Shown one piece after another: positions 1 through 7,842 of a stretch of 64,000 nucleotides of DNA. The translations under genes were made by a program, and so were the position numbers. Location: contig NZ_NOZR01000023.1 of NCBI RefSeq assembly GCF_002250655.1, positions 1 through 64,000 on the forward strand, written 5' to 3'. The notes under the pieces are model-generated. The model was not told where the DNA came from and made no database searches. It saw nothing but the letters and a program-made list of their open reading frames with translations. Source of the DNA: Mycolicibacterium sphagni (GTDB lineage: Bacteria > Actinomycetota > Actinomycetes > Mycobacteriales > Mycobacteriaceae). The first letter of the stretch is position 1. Every line of letters starts with the position of its first letter.

Positions 1-47
1 TGGGCATACTGACATCCTCTCAGCCCGCCCCCACGGGGCAAGCCAAC

Positions 48-263
48 TCAGATGTCACCTATTCGTGCAGCAGACCCAACCGTTGATATGAAACCTGCGT
101 ACTGCTGATGGGCTTGCGCTTGCCGCCGAGCCTGCACGTCACCCACGATGTTCGGTGCTGTCGATTTCAAGAGCTCCTCAAGCGCGTGGTACGCCGCGAG
201 CGCGTGTAGATGGAGTCTTCGAAGGCGGTCTACTCGGTCAGTGAGTATGTCGATGTCACTCAC
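48..263 (-). CDS. small hypothetical protein (71 aa)
   Basis: A 71-residue, mostly helical, charged protein that I do not recognise. The GTG start at 263 is preceded by a clear GAGGAG ribosome-binding site seven bases upstream, which is the main reason to accept it. There is no signal peptide or membrane segment. It is divergent from the 647-residue membrane protein that begins at 542; about 280 bases separate them, with no other recognisable gene. Confidence 0.5.
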   Translation of the reverse strand: MSDIDILTDRVDRLRRLHLHALAAYHALEELLKSTAPNIVGDVQARRQAQAHQQYAGFISTVGSAARIGDI

Positions 264-541
264 CGAATATCTCCTCTACTGGTAAAAAGATCGTGCAGAT
301 GCGTGAACATCAATTCTGTCATCGACACCGAGATCCCTGCCGCGGTTTGGTTGTTCTGGGCTATCGCGCAAGCAGCTACGGTGGGCCTTTGTCGCCAACT
401 TGAGAGCTGATTCACTCTTCTGATTGATCTCTGGATTCGACTTGTGGCAGCTCTCTGGGGTATTGACTCGTTGTTGTTGACAACACGGGTGCGCTATGCG
501 TGAATGCGTAGACGTTACGAGGGCTACGGGGGCCACAAATA

Positions 542-2485
542 ATGCGTCGCATGCTGATCCTGATCGGATGCGCTCTTAGCGCGATCCTGGTGGCGGTCGC
601 GATCTTCCGCCGGGACGCCACGCATGTGCATACGATATCGATTGCACTCATGGCGGTAATTAGCCGGCATGGACTGGTATTTGCGATGATAGTACTCATC
701 GCTATCGCAGCGTTCATTGTTATTACGATCAGGCTAGATGTCACTAAGATCCGAAGCCGCATGATACCTCCCGATAGCATGCGGCTCGACCTAGGTTCTT
801 TGAATGTGTCTTCTCGCGGAAGTCACCAGTCTTTCCCCGATCTTATTGATGAACTGAATCTCATAGCCGATCTGAGGTTTCCCGGTGGATCAGGAGCCAC
901 GGCTCGTCTCAGCCTGGAACATCCCGCAGATATTTCCCCACGTGGCCGCCTGAGGGTCTCGGTCGATTCGTCGTGCGCGACTTTTGATGCAGTGCGCAGG
1001 ATCGATCATTTCGGTCCGCCCGATGAAGAGCTAATAGTGTGTGTCGCGCGGTACCGGAAGGACCGTATCCTCCAGGACTTCCAGGTCCTATTAAACGGAT
1101 CGAAATGGACGACCCTGCATTCCGAAGAGGGTAAGGCGCTGACGTTGCAGATACTGGAATCTCAGTACGCAGGCCTCTCAACTTCCGAGCAGGCCAATAG
1201 GGTATTCGTAACTGCACTGGAAATGGTCCTTTCTGATCACTCACAATGGCCCGAAGAGCCCGTGCGCTTCCGCACAACTAAAATCCCGATGTACCCACAC
1301 GATGTTTTATCCGAGCTGCGGAGACTGCTGAATGCGTTAGACAATTCCAAGTCCGATGTGCATCGATTCATGCGAATGCTCGAGGATATGTGCTCGTACC
1401 GCCCCATCTGGATCAGCCTCGGACTCAAGCACTCACCTATATGGACCGTCGCCGGTGATTCAACGTGGGCGCGGGTAGAATGCAAATACTCGTTGCCCGT
1501 TCCAACTAGTCGAACGATCGCCGAGAAGATCAGGACCGGACTTTTTGGTCTTGCAGCACGAGAGCTCGTCCTCCCTATGTATGGCGCGCTGGAATCTCGG
1601 AGCTGGCATTTCTCTTATTTACTTCCAGAGGGCTGTTATGTGTATGCCGCCGGGATCGTTCCGCACCCCTCTGAACATCGTCGCTGGTTTAGCAAAAAGG
1701 GACGTGCACGCGCTTCGCTGGCGTCTGAAGGGAAGTCGCAGATCGATTTTGAGAGTAGTAGTTCGCGTCTCGACGGTCCTAGTTCCCGACGCGAAGCACT
1801 CAAGGATGTAGCGATTAGCTGGTTTGGAGATTCGCAACCCCACGCGCGACTGTCGGGTGTTGGATCGAACCGACTAAACGTATACCTCCGTGACTATGCA
1901 AAAATTGCGATTTCTCCAAAACCTAGGGACGCAAATTCAAAACCGCCGGCGCCCAGCGTTCTTATTCCCACTATTCCGACTCTTTATGTGGACGCTCGCG
2001 AACGGCCACCAGGCATTTTATTGCCAACCGTGGTTGTAGCTTCGTACTCCCTTATCATTTCGACGCTCTTATCGTTTTGGCCGCCTAGCTTTGCTAGCGG
2101 GGTTTCCGACAGATGGTGGACGGTCACCGTATTCGGTCTACCGCCAGTGATATCTGCATGGGTATTAAGTCAGCTTAGGCGCAGCACCTTCGACCGAGCA
2201 TCGTTGGTCGTGATGGTGTGTGCATGCTGGGGAATTGTAAATCCGTTGCTATTGCTTATCGCATGCTTTGTGAATGTGGCCAGATCAAAGCCGTTCGAGC
2301 TTCATGGCGGCATCCCCGGAATTGTTCCACGGTTGGTAGAGTCCTCGGACCTCTTGCTTTCTTTTGCGACGCTTAGCTCGCTTTCCAATGTGATTCTCTG
2401 TGTTGCATTGCTCACAGCACGCGCGGCCCGTTTCATTGGCGCGCTCAGGTGGGAATCGGAAAGGAGGAGAACCTCGGAGCTGTGA
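542..2485 (+). CDS. large hypothetical membrane protein
   Basis: A 647-residue protein of unknown function. Two hydrophobic segments lie near the N-terminus (about residues 3-21 and 43-62), then a soluble region of some 400 residues, then four hydrophobic segments in the last 150 residues (about 495-640). This suggests a large soluble domain held between membrane anchors. No enzymatic motif is recognisable. The DNA looks more A/T-rich and less G/C-biased at third codon positions than the catabolic genes further right, which fits acquisition by transfer. A separate small gene follows after about 100 bases. Confidence 0.75.
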   Translation: MRRMLILIGCALSAILVAVAIFRRDATHVHTISIALMAVISRHGLVFAMIVLIAIAAFIVITIRLDVTKIRSRMIPPDSMRLDLGSLNVSSRGSHQSFPDLIDELNLIADLRFPGGSGATARLSLEHPADISPRGRLRVSVDSSCATFDAVRRIDHFGPPDEELIVCVARYRKDRILQDFQVLLNGSKWTTLHSEEGKALTLQILESQYAGLSTSEQANRVFVTALEMVLSDHSQWPEEPVRFRTTKIPMYPHDVLSELRRLLNALDNSKSDVHRFMRMLEDMCSYRPIWISLGLKHSPIWTVAGDSTWARVECKYSLPVPTSRTIAEKIRTGLFGLAARELVLPMYGALESRSWHFSYLLPEGCYVYAAGIVPHPSEHRRWFSKKGRARASLASEGKSQIDFESSSSRLDGPSSRREALKDVAISWFGDSQPHARLSGVGSNRLNVYLRDYAKIAISPKPRDANSKPPAPSVLIPTIPTLYVDARERPPGILLPTVVVASYSLIISTLLSFWPPSFASGVSDRWWTVTVFGLPPVISAWVLSQLRRSTFDRASLVVMVCACWGIVNPLLLLIACFVNVARSKPFELHGGIPGIVPRLVESSDLLLSFATLSSLSNVILCVALLTARAARFIGALRWESERRRTSEL

Positions 2486-2589
2486 TCTTCAAGGCGGTGC
2501 CTTGAATAGCCGAATATGGATGTGGTATATTTTAATCACGATGTCGCGTATTCGATAGTGGATCCGCGGCGCATCGAAAGGAGGATCGC

Positions 2590-2889
2590 GTGGGCCTGGA
2601 TAAGCAGAGCGACCGCGGCGCCGATAGTGAGCATTTGAATATTCAACGATACTTCGAACACGTGTATGACGACACTCCGGGGGACGTAATCTACGAAGCT
2701 TCGGTGGAGGCCGTGGCTCCAAAGGCGTCAACAATTGTCATTGGCGGAGGTGCGTCTGCGTTTATAGATCAGACCGACCGCACTTTTTCTCGTGGCGAGG
2801 TTCTCTCCCGATACCGTAGGGAACGTGAAGCGCTGAGGCGGATCGGCAGTGTTACAGTCCGCCTTGGTGTAGTCGAAAATGAATCGTGA
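2590..2889 (+). CDS. small hypothetical protein (99 aa)
   Basis: A soluble 99-residue protein with no recognised domain. The GTG start at 2590 follows a near-ideal AAAGGAGG ribosome-binding site, so translation is likely. It contains a short glycine-rich stretch (IGGGASAF) and a basic, arginine-rich C-terminal third. It lies on the same strand as the preceding membrane-protein gene and may be co-transcribed with it. It converges on the histidine kinase gene that ends at 2979. Confidence 0.6.
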   Translation: MGLDKQSDRGADSEHLNIQRYFEHVYDDTPGDVIYEASVEAVAPKASTIVIGGGASAFIDQTDRTFSRGEVLSRYRREREALRRIGSVTVRLGVVENES

Positions 2890-2978
2890 TCGTCCCTTAA
2901 TTTGAGCTTACCTGAGGCAGCCGGCGACCTCGCTATGATTCTCGGTTGCGGAGTCTAGGGGCTTGAGCGTTGTACGCT

Positions 2979-5186
2979 TCACTCCCTAGTGCTAGCACTA
3001 CCACGCTCGATGGTATGCCCCGCCACATGGGGATGCGTCGGTAGGCGAAATCCAAACGTGCTGCCTTTATTCTCCTCGGAGTGGAAGATGAGTGATCCGT
3101 GATGCGAGGCGATGACCTTTTGGGCCAGAAAGAGACCAACGCCCGTGCCGTCTGGCCGCTGGGTGCGTGCATTTTTCGCTCTAAAGAACTTCTTGAACAG
3201 CCGTGCTTGCTCTGCTTTGGGAACGCCGATCCCTGTATCGACGACGGTCAGCATCGCGGCGCCTTTGGTCCTGACGAGATTGATAGTGATGGTGCTGTTG
3301 GGGTGCGAGTAATAGATGGCGTTGTCGACGAAGTTCATCACGACTTGACGGAGTTTCGATTCGTCGGCGGTGACGGCGAAGTCATCTCCATCTACGTTGA
3401 ACTGCAACGTCATCTGGTGCGTGGCTGCGATCGGTTTCAGCAGGTCAATCTCCTCCTTAACGGCCGCGTGAAGGTCGAACGGAGCCTTTTCAATCACGAA
3501 CTTGCCGGTCTGGATGCGCGAGACGTTCAAGAAGTCGGAGACCAGTCCGGCCATACGGTCGCTTGAGGTGAAGGCCTGTCGTAGTACCTGCTCTTGCTTC
3601 GGGAACAACGGACCCATATCGCCTTCCAGCACCATACTGAGATTGCCCTTGACGCCGGCCAATGGTGTTCGTAACTGGTGGCTAGCCATGCTCATGAACT
3701 CGTCTTTGACCTCGTCGAGGTGTCGGAGCTTGGCATTGGAGCGCCGAAGTTGTTTCGTTGCAAGGGCAATACGTTCTTCGAGCGTGGCGTTGATCGCTTT
3801 CACCTCGCGAAGAGACAACGCGTTCTGGATGGCGATGACGAGTTCGTTGGTAGCGCCGGCGAGCGTGTCACGGTCACGATCGGTGTAGGTTCCACTGAGC
3901 CGGTTGCCGAGTGCGACATAGCCAAAGGTCGTGTCTCTATGCCGCAGCGGCATGACGACAGCAATTCCGTTCTGATGGAGGAGCTTCCGGAGTGCTCGGT
4001 GCTGATCGCCGAGCAACTCGGGGTTGACGAGGCTTGTCGATGCACCGGCCGCATAGTCGTCCAACATTGCGATATCACGGGACGTCAACGTCGGGTGGCC
4101 CGGAGTGCCGGCCGCGAGGTGGCGCTCAATAACGCCTTCTTCGGGGTGAAGCCAGAAAAATACTTGGTCCAGCTTCAATGTCGTTGCGAGTTCTGTTGCG
4201 GCACTTTGGAGGAGATTGCGAAGATCATCGGTGGTGGTCAACACCTCTCCGAACCGAGCGAAGAAGTCCTCGACTTTGTATTGGTCGCGATAAAAGATGC
4301 CGTCGGTGACCGTGTCGAAGAAGCGCTTGGTCGGTTGGAAAGCGAGTGCAAACGCGAACCCGACGACGAGAATGATGGCGATGGGGTTGACGTCGACGAC
4401 CTTGGTGATGTCGCCGTTGAGCACCGTCGCCGATATCAGATAGGCGATGGAGTAGAAGACGACGGACAGGGTCAGCAAGCTGGCGGCGTAGCTGAGTGTC
4501 CTGACGGTCGCCGATCGGATATCGAATAGGCCGCGGCGCGCGATCAGGTAGCTGATCGCGCCAACCAGGATCACAGTGGCGAGTGGGCTGAAGCGCGTTG
4601 CACCCCAACCAAGGCCGACGAGCGGCAGTAGTCCGTTGGTGATCATCACCAGGGCCGCGGTGAGCAGAAAGGCGACGAGAACGCTGTGTGCCTGGGCACT
4701 TTCCCTCTTGTCCCGGTCGTGCCGAGCGCTGAGATTCCACGCAATGAATCCGAAAAAGAACAGCGCCCCCACCACGTACAGCCACAACAAGGGGCCGACT
4801 GAAAAATCAAGGACACCGCCAGGTTGCTGAATGACCGTTCCCGTCACTGCGTCAGTCGCCGAGAAGAGGAGCGCGATGACCGCGACTGAGCTAAGGACCC
4901 AGGCGCGACGTCGCGATATGTCCCGCCGATGTGGAAAGAAGAAAGTGAACAACACTGCGCTCAGAAGGATGCTGTAGGCGCTGACGAACGCAAGCTTGTT
5001 CGCGGCCACGTTTATAGCTATATCGAGCGCGTGGTTCGTGATGAAATTGGCGACAAGCCAAATATCGATAAACACGCACAGCAAGATAAAACTACGCGCC
5101 ATGCCGCTCTTAGCATCTCGCAGGAGAACTAAGAGTCCTAGCATGAAATTCGCGAAAAATGTTGCAATAAGGATGAAAAGATCCAT
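2979..5186 (-). CDS. nine-helix membrane sensor histidine kinase with GAF domain
   Basis: A 735-residue sensor kinase. The N-terminal half contains about nine hydrophobic segments (roughly residues 1-285): a seven-helix block of the histidine-kinase 7TM type ending in RRGLFDIR, then two more helices. A GAF-like domain follows (about 300-470), then a short coiled coil. The HisKA helix carries H503 in MASHQLRTPL. The HATPase_c domain has the N-box asparagine near 622, DTGIG near 650 and GTGVGL near 680. It should autophosphorylate at His503 in response to a ligand seen by the membrane domain. It has no receiver domain and no response-regulator gene lies beside it. It is the last gene of a three-gene operon, 38 bases after the LuxI-fold gene. 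The start codon lacks a strong ribosome-binding site. Confidence 0.9.
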   Translation of the reverse strand: MDLFILIATFFANFMLGLLVLLRDAKSGMARSFILLCVFIDIWLVANFITNHALDIAINVAANKLAFVSAYSILLSAVLFTFFFPHRRDISRRRAWVLSSVAVIALLFSATDAVTGTVIQQPGGVLDFSVGPLLWLYVVGALFFFGFIAWNLSARHDRDKRESAQAHSVLVAFLLTAALVMITNGLLPLVGLGWGATRFSPLATVILVGAISYLIARRGLFDIRSATVRTLSYAASLLTLSVVFYSIAYLISATVLNGDITKVVDVNPIAIILVVGFAFALAFQPTKRFFDTVTDGIFYRDQYKVEDFFARFGEVLTTTDDLRNLLQSAATELATTLKLDQVFFWLHPEEGVIERHLAAGTPGHPTLTSRDIAMLDDYAAGASTSLVNPELLGDQHRALRKLLHQNGIAVVMPLRHRDTTFGYVALGNRLSGTYTDRDRDTLAGATNELVIAIQNALSLREVKAINATLEERIALATKQLRRSNAKLRHLDEVKDEFMSMASHQLRTPLAGVKGNLSMVLEGDMGPLFPKQEQVLRQAFTSSDRMAGLVSDFLNVSRIQTGKFVIEKAPFDLHAAVKEEIDLLKPIAATHQMTLQFNVDGDDFAVTADESKLRQVVMNFVDNAIYYSHPNSTITINLVRTKGAAMLTVVDTGIGVPKAEQARLFKKFFRAKNARTQRPDGTGVGLFLAQKVIASHHGSLIFHSEENKGSTFGFRLPTHPHVAGHTIERGSASTRE

Positions 5187-5224
5187 CCTTTTTAGGATAA
5201 CGCATGCGGCGCATTAATGACAGA

Positions 5225-6058
5225 TTATTCGCCGACGCGAAGGAACTCGTCCTCGGAGTCGTCTTTCAAACTTTGAATCGCTCGCCGTGCAGCCAATCGG
5301 CGAGGTGTCAGCATCCGTAACCCGGACATTCTGTCGGCGAATTCCGGGTAGTAACAGTACATCGGATAGCTCTGCTGTGAGCCGAGGTATTCCATTGCTT
5401 CGAGGCCGGCAAGGGGTGTGTACGGAATCCCAAGATATTTTGTGGCCTGGTCTTTGAATCGTTTGTCCAGAATCGTAAACACGTGATGCAGGCCGTTTTC
5501 CATGCCGTACAGATAGGACGACCTGGTGAGGTATCGCATGATCCCGACATACTTGCCGGTGCCACGATAGATTTTCCGAACCGCGATCGTCGCCCCGTCC
5601 CAACATGTAGCTGGGTCCGTGATCCCGTAATACGAAAAGATCTGTTCTGATGCTATTGTCTGGGATGATTTTCGAGGGTCCGAGAGGTCATTCAGCGTCT
5701 TAAATCCCGCTGCGTTGTTCTGGATCATGCGCATGACCCCAGTTGGCGCTCCTTTCGCCCTGTCCACTGATATGAAGAACGTGGATGCGCCGGGCACGTC
5801 GTACGGCCCATACTCGCGATTCATGACAGCCGAGTCGTTACCGAAATGCTCGTCAAAGACTTCTCGCTCGATATGGCGGCCGATATTCGCGAACCTGCTG
5901 CCGCCGTCAACGCGGTAACAGACGTACGGTTGAGTATCCGCCGGTACGGCAAGTGGATAGGCTGCAATAAGGCTCCGTGTTAGATGGTCCAGTTCGTGCT
6001 GATCCAACTCGTAGCTGGCGTGGGCAGGAGCGCGTGGGATATCAGGGCCGCTGTCCAT
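5225..6058 (-). CDS. LuxI/FeeM-fold N-acyltransferase-like protein (GNAT superfamily)
   Basis: A 277-residue protein whose layout matches autoinducer synthases and N-acyl-amino-acid synthases of the GNAT superfamily. It shows an R-x-V-F element (REVF near residue 65), an acidic EYGPYD stretch, a strand ending in TGVMRMI that corresponds to the RLLP region of LuxI, and a second half with AVRKIYRGTGK like the acyl-CoA/ACP-binding region. Members transfer an acyl chain to an amino group; LuxI uses AdoMet as the amine donor. The substrate here is unknown. Its ATG lies only three bases after the stop of the SpeD-like gene, so the two are translationally coupled, and it precedes the membrane kinase. 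Family assignment is by fold pattern; sequence identity to true LuxI is low. Confidence 0.65.
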   Translation of the reverse strand: MDSGPDIPRAPAHASYELDQHELDHLTRSLIAAYPLAVPADTQPYVCYRVDGGSRFANIGRHIEREVFDEHFGNDSAVMNREYGPYDVPGASTFFISVDRAKGAPTGVMRMIQNNAAGFKTLNDLSDPRKSSQTIASEQIFSYYGITDPATCWDGATIAVRKIYRGTGKYVGIMRYLTRSSYLYGMENGLHHVFTILDKRFKDQATKYLGIPYTPLAGLEAMEYLGSQQSYPMYCYYPEFADRMSGLRMLTPRRLAARRAIQSLKDDSEDEFLRVGE

Positions 6059-6061
6059 TGT

Positions 6062-6535
6062 TCACGATCCCCTGGCGGCTATCTGGGAGGCGCTGAAATA
6101 GTCGCCGGTGAAGTCGACGGCCACCTGTGGGTCGAACGGCTTGCAGGTGTAGATGTCGACACTGAAGAAGAGCAATGGCTGCTCCCAGGCATAGAAGTGC
6201 GCGCCTGACGTTTCCCAGTGGATCCAGCCGGCCCAGCCGTAGGTTTCGCTGCGGTGCGTCACCGGCTCGATGAGTTCCTTCATATCGAGCTTGGTCGACA
6301 GCTGGGAAAGGAACTGCTTTATGTCGTCGTCGGTGATCGGCGCTTTTGGATAGCCCTCGATCACCAGGCGTTGGCGGTGAATCGATGGAGCCAAATCGCG
6401 AAACTGGCTCAGAGAGAAGCCAATTGGCGCGTTGGTTGCCCTCGCCTTACCGAGGGTCACGTCGGTCAAACCGTCTCCATTGCAAACGACGCCGGAACAC
6501 TCTGATGACCCCTCCGGTCTCTGGCAAACGGCCAA
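6062..6535 (-). CDS. S-adenosylmethionine decarboxylase (SpeD)-like protein
   Basis: A protein of up to 157 residues resembling the small bacterial/archaeal AdoMet decarboxylase proenzyme. The C-terminal part contains WETSGAHFYAW followed by VDIYTCKPFDP, matching the ESHLAIHTWPE and VDVFTC blocks of SpeD. Ser110 is in the position of the serine that becomes the pyruvoyl group and Cys131 matches the proton-donor cysteine; the processing histidine is displaced (His113). SpeD makes decarboxylated AdoMet for polyamine synthesis, and relatives decarboxylate other amino acids. The annotated start is TTG at 6535 without a clear ribosome-binding site; GTG at 6460 (132 residues) is equally possible. 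It is the first gene of the operon with the LuxI-fold protein and kinase. Confidence 0.65.
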   Translation of the reverse strand: MAVCQRPEGSSECSGVVCNGDGLTDVTLGKARATNAPIGFSLSQFRDLAPSIHRQRLVIEGYPKAPITDDDIKQFLSQLSTKLDMKELIEPVTHRSETYGWAGWIHWETSGAHFYAWEQPLLFFSVDIYTCKPFDPQVAVDFTGDYFSASQIAARGS

Positions 6536-6616
6536 GTGGATGGCAGGACGGCCGTTGGTCGCGCCGGGGCGACGAATCCGCCCTTTTGCCCGCCCGCTGG
6601 TACGGCAAATATACCA

Positions 6617-6661
6617 GGATTCAAAGTATCGGGATTCATTGTCTCTGGATTGATAGTCATG
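6617..6661. repeat. three 15-bp direct repeats, candidate operator
   Basis: GGATTC, GGATTC and GGATTG begin at 6617, 6632 and 6647, an exact 15-bp spacing with partly conserved bases between them. They lie between the divergent XRE regulator (start 6682) and the SpeD-like gene (start 6535 or 6460). Evenly phased repeats in such a position usually bind a regulator. Here the XRE protein is the natural candidate, but this is inferred from position alone. Confidence 0.5.
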
Positions 6662-6681
6662 CTACCTATGGGCTTGGGGGC

Positions 6682-6933
6682 ATGCCTGCGCCGTCCCAGT
6701 CGCCGATCTCGGATGCGACCCGAGAATTTGGTCGTCGGGTGGTGCAGCGGCGCAATGAACTCGGGCTCAGTCAGGAGAAAGCTGCCGAGTCCATCGGACT
6801 GCATTGGACCTACCTGGGCCAGGTCGAGCGGGGACGGCGGAACCTGACGCTGCACAACATTCTAAAGATCGCCAAAGGTCTAAAGATCGATGCAGGAGTC
6901 CTGGTAAGCGGATTGCCGGCCCCTATCGATTGA
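6682..6933 (+). CDS. XRE-family helix-turn-helix regulator
   Basis: An 83-residue DNA-binding protein. Residues about 14-70 form a Cro/C1-type helix-turn-helix: RNELGLSQEKAAESIGL, then the recognition helix region with YLGQVERGRRN, as in restriction-modification controller proteins and small XRE repressors. The ATG at 6682 was chosen because the domain begins soon after it; the frame is open further upstream to 6346, but that part runs across the repeats and into the divergent gene. It is transcribed away from the SpeD-like/LuxI-like/kinase operon and probably controls it through the 15-bp repeats just upstream. Confidence 0.8.
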   Translation: MPAPSQSPISDATREFGRRVVQRRNELGLSQEKAAESIGLHWTYLGQVERGRRNLTLHNILKIAKGLKIDAGVLVSGLPAPID

Positions 6934-7155
6934 GCGACTTGCGGTACCTGCGTTGATCAAGGACCAGGACCACGCCAGGACCACGCTGCGTCGTTTCGCC
7001 CGCGCGAGCGTTCAGCTTCCGTACAACCGAGCGATAGCTACGCGTATATCCGAAGTACGTCGCGCTTGGTTCGGACGCAAGGGCCGAAACTTGTCGGTGG
7101 TTACTGCTAAACCGGTACCGAAAGGTGAACTATCAGCAGAAACGGAGCTTGTCGG

Positions 7156-7425
7156 ATGCGCTATCAAATAATCGCGCGGCGAATGTCACCGCCCGCCAGC
7201 CGCGAATACACCCATATCGCTGCGGTTCAATACCGAAGTGGTGCCGTCGCGACCTGCACCCGTGAGGAGATGGTTCTCCTACTGGAGCTCGGCAATACGG
7301 CTTTTGTCCAAGGCGCAAACCACCAGTCGGAGGTCGCCGTCTTCGAGGTCAACGGTGTGAAATACCTGCGTACCCATGCCGACGGCTACTGGGACGACAA
7401 CCTTCTTTCCCTGCCAACGTTCTAA
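7156..7425 (+). CDS. DUF3892 domain protein
   Basis: An 89-residue protein matching DUF3892: an N-terminal strand ending at a THIAAVQY-like segment, a central TREEMVLLLELGN helix, and the family's C-terminal block YLRTHADGYWDDNLLSLPTF. The function of this domain is not known; it occurs as small single-domain proteins in many bacteria. The ATG at 7156 is preceded by a weak GGAG-like element. It stands alone, about 80 bases before the WXG100-like gene. Confidence 0.75.
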   Translation: MRYQIIARRMSPPASREYTHIAAVQYRSGAVATCTREEMVLLLELGNTAFVQGANHQSEVAVFEVNGVKYLRTHADGYWDDNLLSLPTF

Positions 7426-7506
7426 TTCAAGTGACACCCGGAGGGTGACTGGCACCCCTCTGCCGTCACTGGTATCCATAAACCAGCAGGTCTGAAGGGG
7501 GACGAG

Positions 7507-7836
7507 ATGTCGCTTCGGGTCAACATCGAGCATTTGGCCGCATCAGGCATTGCGGTCACCGGCCACGTCGAGAACGTCGCGGCCAAACATGCAGCAGCGG
7601 CCGGCCGGATCGACGCCGCCCAAGCAGGTTGGCAAGGCGCTTCGGCCGCCGCGATGGCGCTGTTATCCGAGCAGTGGGTGGCGACCACCAGCGCCCTCGT
7701 CACGCGCCTAAGCGATCACGCTCAAGGCCTGCATGCCAGCGCGCTCGGTTTCACCGAAATGGAGCACCAGAACAGCCAGGCGTTGGAACAACCAGCGCAG
7801 GCAGCGAACGCCATCGCCAGCCAGACGAAAATGTGA
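7507..7836 (+). CDS. WXG100-like (ESX-type) protein
   Basis: A 109-residue helical protein with the hallmarks of the WXG100/EsxA-like superfamily: two long alanine-rich helices joined by a turn carrying W42-Q-G44. Such proteins are substrates or chaperone partners of type VII secretion. The ATG follows an AGGGG-type ribosome-binding site. The gene is followed after six bases by a DUF1023 hydrolase that itself begins with a WXG-like helical segment, so the two may pair. No ESX secretion genes occur in the window, so export would depend on a system elsewhere. Confidence 0.75.
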   Translation: MSLRVNIEHLAASGIAVTGHVENVAAKHAAAAGRIDAAQAGWQGASAAAMALLSEQWVATTSALVTRLSDHAQGLHASALGFTEMEHQNSQALEQPAQAANAIASQTKM

Positions 7837-7842
7837 GCCCTG

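Noticed and set aside
3678..4529. Long plus-strand open frame (283 codons) across the histidine kinase gene
   Set aside because: It is antisense to well-defined GAF and membrane regions of the kinase; its translation is charged and low-complexity with no family features.
4225..4785. Alternative minus-strand frame inside the histidine kinase
   Set aside because: Arginine/histidine-rich translation typical of an out-of-frame shadow in GC-rich DNA.
6953..7171. 72-codon frame between the XRE and DUF3892 genes
   Set aside because: It overlaps the DUF3892 start, has no good ribosome-binding site and a random-looking translation.
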